This document shows positions 33,751 to 40,303 of a stretch of 64,000 nucleotides of DNA, piece after piece. This DNA is from CAZQXD01 sp964597315 (GTDB lineage: Bacteria > Pseudomonadota > Gammaproteobacteria > Competibacterales > Competibacteraceae), in the NCBI GenBank assembly GCA_964597315.1, contig CAZQXD010000004.1, positions 1-64,000 of the forward strand, written 5' to 3'. Position 1 is the stretch's first letter. Each line of letters begins with the position of its first letter. Position numbers and translations under genes: made by a program. The notes beneath the pieces were generated by a model that had not been told where the DNA came from, did not search any database, and saw only the letters and a list, made by a program, of their open reading frames with translations.

Positions 33751-34251
33751 ATGGCCCAAGTAAGCTTCACGGGTAATCCGGTTCGAACCAATGGCGAACT
33801 GCCCGCCAAGGGCGCCAAGGCCCCGGATTTTCAACTCACCGCTGGGGATTTGTCCGACAAGAGCCTGGCGGACTTCGCTGGCAAGCGCAAAATCCTCAAC
33901 ATTGTCCCCAGCCTGGATACCGGCACCTGCGCCACGTCCACCATCAAGTTCAACAAACAGGCCGCCGATCTGGCCGACACGGTGGTGCTGGTGGTCTCCG
34001 CTGACCTACCGTTCGCTCAGGGGCGGTTTTGCAGCGCCGAGGGGGTGAGCAATGTGGTCACCCTGTCCATGCTCCGTTCCAAGGACTTCGCCCGGGATTA
34101 CGGCGTGCTGATCAGCGACGGCCCCCTGGCCGGTTTGGCCGCTCGGGCCGTGGTGGTCCTGGACCGGGACGACAATGTGGTGTACACGCAACTGGTTGCG
34201 GAGATCGCCGACGAACCGGACTACGCTGCCGCCCTGGCGGCCGTCCAATAA
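33751..34251 (+). CDS. tpx: Thiol peroxidase Tpx
   Basis: 166 residues, typical of atypical 2-Cys peroxiredoxins of the Tpx group: SFTGNPVRTNGELPAKGAKAP at the N-terminus (in part: GNPVRTNGELPAKG), peroxidatic Cys in PSLDTGTCATS and resolving Cys in AQGRFCSAEGV. It removes lipid and alkyl hydroperoxides using thioredoxin. It follows gcvH by 45 bases and may share its transcript. Confidence 0.95.
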   Translation: MAQVSFTGNPVRTNGELPAKGAKAPDFQLTAGDLSDKSLADFAGKRKILNIVPSLDTGTCATSTIKFNKQAADLADTVVLVVSADLPFAQGRFCSAEGVSNVVTLSMLRSKDFARDYGVLISDGPLAGLAARAVVVLDRDDNVVYTQLVAEIADEPDYAAALAAVQ

Positions 34252-34314
34252 ACTGCCCACCATTGGCGGGTGTCCCCTGGCGCCCGCCGTTGTCACCTTG
34301 TCCCGCCCTTTACC

Positions 34315-34667
34315 ATGGCCAATCAGCCCCACACTGGTTTCAGGCGATTGCTCAAGGCCACCGGTTATTCCTGGCAGGGCGCTTGGCGCAACGAAGCAGT
34401 GATTCGCCCGGAGACCCTGCTGTGCCTGGGACTGATTCCCGGCGGCCTGTGGTTGGGAGGGAATGGAGTGGAGCGGGTACTGCTGGTAGTTAGCCTGCTG
34501 CTGGTGGTCATCGTCGAGGGGTGAACGCTAGCATCGAGACCACCGTGGACCCCATCGGTCCAGAGCGCCACGAGCTATCGGCCTGGGCCAAGGACATGGG
34601 TTCGGCGGCGGTGTTTATGGCCCTGCCCAACGCGGCTCTGGCCTGGCTGCTTTTGCTGTTCGACTGA
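34315..34667 (+). pseudogene. dgkA: Diacylglycerol kinase DgkA, interrupted by a one-base frameshift
   Basis: The first frame (34315-34524) gives the DgkA N-terminus: TGFRRLLKATGYSWQGAWRNEA, then VLLVVSLLLVVIVEG and a stop. The second frame resumes at GTG 34521 with NASIETTVDPIGPERHELSAWAKDMGSAAVF, the rest of DgkA. E. coli DgkA reads VEILNSAIE at this point, so one base is missing in the GGGG run at 34518-34521; an extra G restores a full protein of about 117 residues with the catalytic Glu, Asn and Lys all present. Either a sequencing error or a real recent mutation; the overlapping GTGA could also allow coupled translation of two halves. Confidence 0.85.
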
Positions 34668-34682
34668 AGAGGAAGATTAATT

Positions 34683-35615
34683 ATGACGGCGCTGATTTGC
34701 GGCTCCCTGGCCTTCGACACCATCATGGTGTTCAAGGACCGTTTTAAGAACCATATCCTGCCCGATAAAGTCCATATGTTGAATGTGTCTTTTCTGGTCC
34801 CTGATCTGCGCCGGGAATATGGGGGTTGCGCGGGCAATGTGGCCTATAATCTGTCTCTGCTGGGGGGCGACTGCCATCCCTTGGGTACGGTGGGTGACGA
34901 TTTCGGCCCCTACGCCGACTGGATGGACGCCAAGGGAGTGAGCCGCCGCTACCTCAAGACCATCGAGGGCAGTTACACGGCCCAGGCGTACATCACCTCG
35001 GACCTGGACGATAACCAGATCACCGCCTTCCACCCCGGCGCCATGGGCTTTTCCGAGCAGATCCCCGTGCCCCGGGACGCTGGCATCCGCATCGGCATCG
35101 TCTCCCCGGACAGTCTGTCCGGGATGCAGGTCCACGCCCGCCAGTTCGCCGAGGCCGACATCCCCTTTATCTTCGATCCGGGCCAGGCCATGCCGCTTAT
35201 GGACGGCAAACTGCTCATGGAATTTATCGAGCAGGCCACCTGGCTGGCCGCCAACGACTATGAGTATCAACTGATCCAAGAGCGCACCGGCTTGTCGGCG
35301 GCGCAACTGGCCGAGCGGGTGGAGGCGCTGATTGTCACCCGTGGTGGTGAGGGTTCCACCATCCTGGCCAAGAGCAAGCAGTACGATATCCCCACCGCCC
35401 GCCCGGAGCGGGTCGTGGACCCCACCGGTTGCGGCGACGCCTACCGGGCCGGGCTACTGTATGGGCTGATGGGGGGATTGGATTGGGACACCACCGGGCG
35501 TATCGCCGCGTTGCTAGGCGCCCTCAAAATCGAATGCCACGGCACCCAGAACCACGCGGTAACCCTGGACGGGCTTAGGGCGCGGTTTCGGGAGAATTTC
35601 AGCTACGCCTGGTGA
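34683..35615 (+). CDS. PfkB-family carbohydrate/nucleoside kinase
   Basis: 310 residues of the ribokinase fold. The N-terminus has ALICGSLAFDTI, then the family's Gly-rich YGGCAGNVAYNLSLLGG, and the C-terminal anion-hole and base signature DPTGCGDAYRAGLLYGL with the catalytic Asp. Sequence features are close to adenosine-kinase-like members, but the substrate cannot be fixed. The ATG is preceded by AGAGGAAG. It lies 15 bases after dgkA and ends the transcription unit at a clear terminator. Confidence 0.9.
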   Translation: MTALICGSLAFDTIMVFKDRFKNHILPDKVHMLNVSFLVPDLRREYGGCAGNVAYNLSLLGGDCHPLGTVGDDFGPYADWMDAKGVSRRYLKTIEGSYTAQAYITSDLDDNQITAFHPGAMGFSEQIPVPRDAGIRIGIVSPDSLSGMQVHARQFAEADIPFIFDPGQAMPLMDGKLLMEFIEQATWLAANDYEYQLIQERTGLSAAQLAERVEALIVTRGGEGSTILAKSKQYDIPTARPERVVDPTGCGDAYRAGLLYGLMGGLDWDTTGRIAALLGALKIECHGTQNHAVTLDGLRARFRENFSYAW

Positions 35616-35623
35616 GCGGTGGG

Positions 35624-35644
35624 GCCGGTGCGAACCGCACCGGC
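35624..35644 (+). other. Perfect 9-bp hairpin after the PfkB gene
   Basis: GCCGGTGCG-AAC-CGCACCGGC, nine bases after the stop codon and without a U-run. It probably protects the 3' end or acts with the terminator 40 bases further on. Confidence 0.7.
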
Positions 35645-35647
35645 TCT

Positions 35648-35662
35648 CAAATGTTGCGTTGC
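35648..35662 (+). promoter_or_regulatory. Degenerate copy of the activator site before the PEP-CTERM gene
   Basis: CAAATG-TTG-CGTTGC keeps the AATG-N3-CGTT core of the repeats at 22114 and 26997 and is centred 92 bp upstream of the -24 GG at 35747, the same distance as the outer site at the other two promoters. No clear inner site is seen at 72 bp. Confidence 0.4.
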
Positions 35663-35684
35663 AATCTGCCGCCCAATGGTTTCA

Positions 35685-35708
35685 AAGCCCTTCACGGGGC
35701 TTATTTTT
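35685..35708 (+). terminator. Intrinsic terminator of the gcvH-tpx-dgkA-PfkB run
   Basis: Stem AAGCCC / GGGCTT with a six-base loop, followed by ATTTTTG and more T. It lies between the PfkB gene and the sigma54 promoter of the PEP-CTERM gene. Confidence 0.8.
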
Positions 35709-35744
35709 GTTTTTTAACACGCTGATTGCATAGATATTTTTTCA

Positions 35745-35761
35745 TTGGCATGGGTTTTGCT
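35745..35761 (+). promoter_or_regulatory. Sigma54 (RpoN) promoter of the PEP-CTERM gene
   Basis: TTGGCATGGGTTTTGCT matches the consensus YTGGCACG-N4-TTGCW at all but one position. GG is at 35747-35748 and GC at 35759-35760, ten bases apart. The start would lie near 35772, about 28 bases before the ATG. Confidence 0.85.
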
Positions 35762-35799
35762 TTGCAGGCAATCATCATGCACTTGAGAGAATAATACCT

Positions 35800-36591
35800 A
35801 TGCGAAACTATGTTGCCGGAATGTTACTGGCATGCGGATGGTGCGGCGGCGCCAACGCCTATGTAATTGATGGCGATCTATCCGATTGGGGGCTGGGCCG
35901 GGCTGGCCAAGCCAGTGACTGGGCGCCGACGCCGGGTGTCGTCTACCAAGTGGAGGATTTTCTGGGGGGCAGTACCGGCCAGGTGGGGCCGGGCTTCGGC
36001 GGTCAAGCCTACGATGCCGAGGCCCTATACCTGAATCGAGATCAGGATAACCTGTACATCGCCTTGGTAACGGGTCACGATCCGGCTACCCCGGATCGGC
36101 CTAACCACAATCAATACGCGCCCGGCGACTTCGCCATTAATTTCTTCCAGGGTTCCAACGACCATACCTTCGAGTTTGGTATCGACACCAATGGCGACAA
36201 TGGCCTGGTCCAGGGCGGCGTCTATCAAGTCCAGCAATGGGATACCGGCTTGCCCCAGTGGAGCGCCGTGGAACCCCATGTGGTCACCTCCATTCGTCAA
36301 GGCACCCAACTGGGGACCGCCCAACTGGCCGTCTCTGGTCCCTACACCAGCCAGGGCGCCCGACCCAGCGATAGTCACTGGGCCTATGAACTGAGCGTGC
36401 CGTTGGCCTTATTCTCCGGTTATATGGGCCAGAGCCTGGAATTGCTATGGACCATGAATTGCGCCAATGACAGCATTCATCTGATTTTGGACGAGGGGTT
36501 GATCGACGTGGCCGAGGTGCCCGAACCCCCGGCTCTGCTGTTGCTGGGTACGGTACTGCCCCTAATGCTGAGGCGCCGGAAACGGTCCTAA
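35800..36591 (+). CDS. PEP-CTERM sorted extracellular protein
   Basis: 263 residues. A signal peptide (to about GGANA) is followed by a beta-rich domain beginning YVIDGDLSDWGL and ending near residue 235. The C-terminus is a textbook PEP-CTERM tag: VPEPPALLLLGTVLPLMLRRRKRS (in part: VPEPPALLLLGTVL then RRRKR), a Pro-Glu-Pro motif, hydrophobic helix and basic tail, recognised by an exosortase. Such proteins travel with exopolysaccharide systems. The start-like DGDLSDWG resembles carbohydrate-binding-type domains (weak). Transcription is from a strong sigma54 promoter. No exosortase is encoded in the window. Confidence 0.92.
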   Translation: MRNYVAGMLLACGWCGGANAYVIDGDLSDWGLGRAGQASDWAPTPGVVYQVEDFLGGSTGQVGPGFGGQAYDAEALYLNRDQDNLYIALVTGHDPATPDRPNHNQYAPGDFAINFFQGSNDHTFEFGIDTNGDNGLVQGGVYQVQQWDTGLPQWSAVEPHVVTSIRQGTQLGTAQLAVSGPYTSQGARPSDSHWAYELSVPLALFSGYMGQSLELLWTMNCANDSIHLILDEGLIDVAEVPEPPALLLLGTVLPLMLRRRKRS

Positions 36592-37331
36592 AACATGTGT
36601 TGCCCGCCGTTGATGGCGTAATCAACCCCGGTGATAAAGCCCGCCTCGCCGGAGACCAGAAAATTCACCACCGCCGCCACTTCCTCGGGTTTGCCGAGTC
36701 GGCCCACGGGAATCTGGGAAATAATTTTGCCGCGGATTTCCTCGGGAACGGCCATGACCATGGGGGTGGCGATATAGCCGGGAGAGACGGTGTTGACCGT
36801 TACCCCCTGGCCCGCCACTTCCTGGGCCAGGGACATGGTAAAGCCGTGGATACCGGCATTGGCGGCGGCGTAGTTGGTCTGACCAAACTGGCCTTTGCGG
36901 CCGTTGAGGGAACTGATATTAATAATCCGCCCCCAGCGCCGCTCCACCATGCCCTCGATCACCTGCCGGGTGACGTTGAACACGCCCTCCAGATTGGTGC
37001 GTAGCACTACCTGCCATTGGGCCGGGTCGGTTTTCCTGAACACGCCGTCTCGGGTGATCCCGGCGCTGTTGACCAGAATATCCACCGGGCCGAGGTCCGC
37101 CTCAATCTGGTCTACCAGGGCCGCGCAAGCGTCTACGTCCCGGACATCGCAGGCTAACAAAGTGAAGCCATAGCCTTGATCTTTTGACGCTTTCAGCCAC
37201 TGGACCGCGTATTCCTCCTCTGCGGCCAGGTCGGCCACCACCACTCGGCAACCGGCATCGGCCAGCCGTTTGCTGACCGCGCTGCCCAGGCCGCCCACGC
37301 CGCCGGTTATCAATGCCACTCTGTCCACCAT
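36588..37331 (-). CDS. phaB: Acetoacetyl-CoA reductase-like SDR (PhaB) lacking the catalytic Lys
   Basis: 247 residues, a short-chain dehydrogenase with VALITGGVGGLGSAV for NADP(H), LVNSAGITRDG, NISSLNGRKGQFGQTNY and NTVSPGYIATPMV, closely matching PhaB, which makes (R)-3-hydroxybutyryl-CoA for PHB. The start is the ATG behind GGAGG; the frame runs upstream without family sequence. The active-site Tyr is at 154, but the invariant Lys four residues later is Asn 158 (codon at 36858-36860). Either the enzyme is impaired, or an unusual variant, or there is a base error. No other pha gene is in the window. Its stop overlaps that of the convergent PEP-CTERM gene. Confidence 0.88.
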   Translation of the reverse strand: MVDRVALITGGVGGLGSAVSKRLADAGCRVVVADLAAEEEYAVQWLKASKDQGYGFTLLACDVRDVDACAALVDQIEADLGPVDILVNSAGITRDGVFRKTDPAQWQVVLRTNLEGVFNVTRQVIEGMVERRWGRIINISSLNGRKGQFGQTNYAAANAGIHGFTMSLAQEVAGQGVTVNTVSPGYIATPMVMAVPEEIRGKIISQIPVGRLGKPEEVAAVVNFLVSGEAGFITGVDYAINGGQHMF

Positions 37332-37451
37332 ATCCGCCTCCGGGTCTGCCGCCGCCGATATCGGCTTTGTTGCCTCCAGGCCAGGGTTGCCAGGGGACTG
37401 TCCATCAAGCATAGCCAGGATTGCCGATGCCGGGGACGGATTGATTGGCTG

Positions 37452-37470
37452 TGCATATTGCAATGCAGCA
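37452..37470. promoter_or_regulatory. TGCA-rich site, PhaR-like operator candidate
   Basis: TGCATATTGCAATGCAGCA lies in the divergent space about 120 bp upstream of phaB. PhaR-type PHB repressors are known to bind TGCA-rich palindromes (TGC-Nx-GCA). The flank is AT-rich and may hold the promoter. Suggestive only. Confidence 0.35.
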
Positions 37471-37604
37471 TAAAATGTATTAAAAATGCAACCCTCTGGC
37501 TGTTTTTGTTGTATGGATGCAAAATATCCTACTGGCTGACCCCGGTTCGGGATGGCTTGCGCTAGCATACCCAGCAGCCGCTTCAATCCCGTAAGGAGTC
37601 GCTC

Positions 37605-38138
37605 ATGACCGAGTCCAAACTATCGTTTACTGCCCGACTGGCCCTGGCCTGGCGCGCCCTCACCGATGCCAGCTTCGCCGCCAAGGCAACGGATCTGGCG
37701 CGGGGAAAGTCGCCGTCGGCGCCCATGCCCCAGCCCGCCCCGGCGCCCCTTAAGACCACAGCGCCCGAGTCCGCCCTGCAACTGCTGGGCCTGCTGCAAC
37801 AGGAAGGCCGCTTCGTGGATTTCCTCAAGGAAGACGTGGCCGGCTATTCCGACGCCGAGATCGGCGGCGCCGCCCGAGTGGTGCACGAGGGCTGCCGCAA
37901 GGCCCTTGGCGCCCATCTGACCATCGAGCCGGTGCGCGCCGAGCAGGAAGGCGCCCGGATCACCCTGGAGGAGGGCTTCGACGCCGGTCGGGTACGCCTT
38001 ACCGGCAATGTAGTGGGCAAGCCGCCGTTCACCGGGACCCTGACCCACAAGGGCTGGAGAGTGACCGACATTACCCTGCCCAAAGTGGCCGAGGGCCATG
38101 ATTTGCGGGTGGTGACGCCTGCGGAGGTGGAGCTATGA
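37605..38138 (+). CDS. DUF2760 protein, partner of an Hsp70
   Basis: 177 residues: an Ala/Pro-rich linker at about 25-55 and a compact C-terminal domain (LLGLLQQEGRFVDFLKEDVAGYSDAEIGGAAR, in part: LLQQEGRFVDFLKEDV), the mark of DUF2760. These proteins are nearly always encoded just before Hsp70-like proteins and are thought to be accessory factors. The start ATG follows AAGGAG at seven bases; its stop overlaps the Hsp70 start (ATGA). Confidence 0.9.
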   Translation: MTESKLSFTARLALAWRALTDASFAAKATDLARGKSPSAPMPQPAPAPLKTTAPESALQLLGLLQQEGRFVDFLKEDVAGYSDAEIGGAARVVHEGCRKALGAHLTIEPVRAEQEGARITLEEGFDAGRVRLTGNVVGKPPFTGTLTHKGWRVTDITLPKVAEGHDLRVVTPAEVEL

Positions 38139-39967
38139 GCGAGCCTCGTTACGCTGTTGGTATCGACCTAGGCACCACCCATTGCGTGCTGGCCGCCGTG
38201 GATCTGGAGGCTAGCGACCGGGACGATGTGGCCCTGGCGGTGGCGTCCGTGCCCCAGCTTACCGGCCCTGGCCAGGTGGAGGAGCGGCTAGTGCTGCCCT
38301 CGTTTCTGTACTTGCCCCACCCCGATGAGCTGACCCCCGCCGACCTGACCCTGCCTTGGGGCGAACAGGCCGGTTTCGTGGCGGGAGAACTGGCCAGGAG
38401 CATGGGCGGGCGCACGCCTATCCGGCTGGTGTCCAGCGCCAAGAGTTGGCTGTGCCACCCAGGCGTGGACCGCCGGGCCGGTATCCTGCCCATTGAGGCG
38501 CCCGAGGAGGTGACGCCCATCTCTCCCCTGGATGCCTCCATCCGCTATCTGGACCACCTGCAGGCCGCCTGGGACCACGCCCATCCGGACCAGCCCCTGG
38601 TGGAGCAGGCGGTGACCGTGACCATCCCGGCGTCCTTCGACCCGGCGGCCCGGGAGCTGACCGCCGAGGCCGCCAAGGCCGTGGGCTTCCAGCACTTGAC
38701 CCTGCTGGAGGAACCACAGTCGGCCCTCTATAGCTGGATTCAGGCCAGCCAAGGGGAGTGGCGTAAGCAGGTCCGGCCCGGGGATGTGATCCTGGTGGTG
38801 GACCTGGGAGGCGGCACCACCGACCTGTCCCTGATGGCGGTCAGCGAGCAGGACGGGTCCCTGGAGCTGAGCCGGATCGCCGTAGGCGATCATATCCTGC
38901 TAGGGGGAGATAACATGGATCTGGCCCTGGCCCATGTGCTGCGGGCCAAGCTGGTCCAGCAAGGCACGCAACTGGACCTATGGCAGCTCCAGGCCCTGAC
39001 CCACGGCTGCCGGGCCGCCAAGGAAGCCATCCTGGCCGACCCCGAGACCGACACGGTGCCGGTGGTGGTGCCTTCCCGAGGCTCCAAGCTAATCGGCGGC
39101 AGCATCCGCACCGAATTGACCCGAGAGGAGGTGACCGGCACCCTGGTGGAGGGCTTCTTCCCCCAGGTGGGAGCGGAGGCCCGGCCCAAGAGTCGGGCGC
39201 GCACGGCGCTCACCAAACTAGGCTTGCCCTATGCCCAGGACGCCGGCATCACCCGTCACCTGGCGGCGTTTCTGGGGCGGCAGGTGCAGGCCACGGAGCA
39301 TCTACAGGGGTTCACGCCGCCCGAGGGGGCCAGTTTCCTGCATCCCACCGCAGTGCTGTTCAACGGTGGGGTGTTCAAAGCCGAGCTGTTGGCCCAACGC
39401 ACCATCGCCATCATCAATCAATGGCTGGAAGCCGAAGGCGCCGAGCCTGCCCGATTGCTGGAAGGAGCTGATCTGGACCTGGCCGTGGCCCGGGGCGCGG
39501 CCTATTACGGGTATGTGCGCCGGGGCCGGGGGGTGCGGATTCGGGGCGGCGCCGCCAAGTCCTATTACGTGGGGGTGGAATCGGCCATGCCGGCGGTACC
39601 CGGCTTCGAGCCGCCGGTATCGGCCATGTGCCTGGCGCCCTTCGGCATGGAGGAGGGCAGCGAGGCCGATCTGCCGCCCCAGGAAGTGGGGCTGGTGGTG
39701 GGGGAGCCGGTGAAGTTTCGGTTCTTCGGTTCCTCGGTGCGCCGGGATGATCTGGTGGGCGCCACCTTGGAACAGTGGGACGACACAGAGCTGGAGGAAC
39801 TGGAGCCCATCGAGGCGGAACTGGCCCCCGAGGGCCGCAACCCCGGCGAGGTGGTGCCGGTGCGGCTACGGGCGGCGGTGACCGAGGTGGGCACCCTGCG
39901 CCTGGAAGCCGTGCCCCGTTCCGGGGACCAGACTTGGAAGGTGGAGTTCGACGTGCGGGGTGAGTAA
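38135..39967 (+). CDS. Hsp70-family chaperone-like ATPase
   Basis: 610 residues. The actin-like ATPase domain has phosphate-1 VGIDLGTTHCVLAAV, connect-1, phosphate-2 VILVVDLGGGTTDLSLMAV and the adenosine motif LFNGGVFKAELL. The C-terminal 130 residues (LAPFGMEEGSEADLPP and later) form a beta domain unlike DnaK's peptide-binding part, with no DnaK lid. In many proteobacteria the DUF2760-Hsp70 pair is followed by a second, larger Hsp70; here the next gene is a cyclic-di-GMP protein, so the set appears reduced. Clients are unknown. Confidence 0.92.
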   Translation: MSEPRYAVGIDLGTTHCVLAAVDLEASDRDDVALAVASVPQLTGPGQVEERLVLPSFLYLPHPDELTPADLTLPWGEQAGFVAGELARSMGGRTPIRLVSSAKSWLCHPGVDRRAGILPIEAPEEVTPISPLDASIRYLDHLQAAWDHAHPDQPLVEQAVTVTIPASFDPAARELTAEAAKAVGFQHLTLLEEPQSALYSWIQASQGEWRKQVRPGDVILVVDLGGGTTDLSLMAVSEQDGSLELSRIAVGDHILLGGDNMDLALAHVLRAKLVQQGTQLDLWQLQALTHGCRAAKEAILADPETDTVPVVVPSRGSKLIGGSIRTELTREEVTGTLVEGFFPQVGAEARPKSRARTALTKLGLPYAQDAGITRHLAAFLGRQVQATEHLQGFTPPEGASFLHPTAVLFNGGVFKAELLAQRTIAIINQWLEAEGAEPARLLEGADLDLAVARGAAYYGYVRRGRGVRIRGGAAKSYYVGVESAMPAVPGFEPPVSAMCLAPFGMEEGSEADLPPQEVGLVVGEPVKFRFFGSSVRRDDLVGATLEQWDDTELEELEPIEAELAPEGRNPGEVVPVRLRAAVTEVGTLRLEAVPRSGDQTWKVEFDVRGE

Positions 39968-40303
39968 GGGAAGCACAATGGTAAGGTTTTGTATCGGTCG
40001 GTCGATGTGGGGATTCAACAAGGAGCTTCACAACGAGAACCGGCCGATTCCATGAGCGCCCATCGACACCATACCCCGGGGGAACCGGAAGCACAGTATC
40101 ACGCCCAGACACCCACGCAACTCCGCCCGCTGGCCATCCCTGAATTACCGCAGCGATCCGGCCCACGGGTCGGTGCGGTTCGTGGGGCTGCCGGTGGCGG
40201 TCTTGCCACTGTCGGACCGCCACCCTTTCAGCGCCGCAAAGCCACTGGCCGACCCGGCCTTTGTTCCTCACTGCCCTGGAGTCGGCACGGAGCTAAGAAG
40301 GGA
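39968..40303 (+). other. Intergenic region with ambiguous open frames
   Basis: Between the Hsp70 stop and the ATG of the GGDEF/EAL gene. The frame of the downstream gene is open through the whole stretch, and a second frame is open from about 40070 on, but neither looks like a conserved protein. A 25-residue frame (39978-40055) behind AAGGGA ends in an ATGA overlap with an ATG of the long frame. It could be degenerate remains of the missing second Hsp70 gene, or non-coding GC-rich DNA. Confidence 0.4.
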
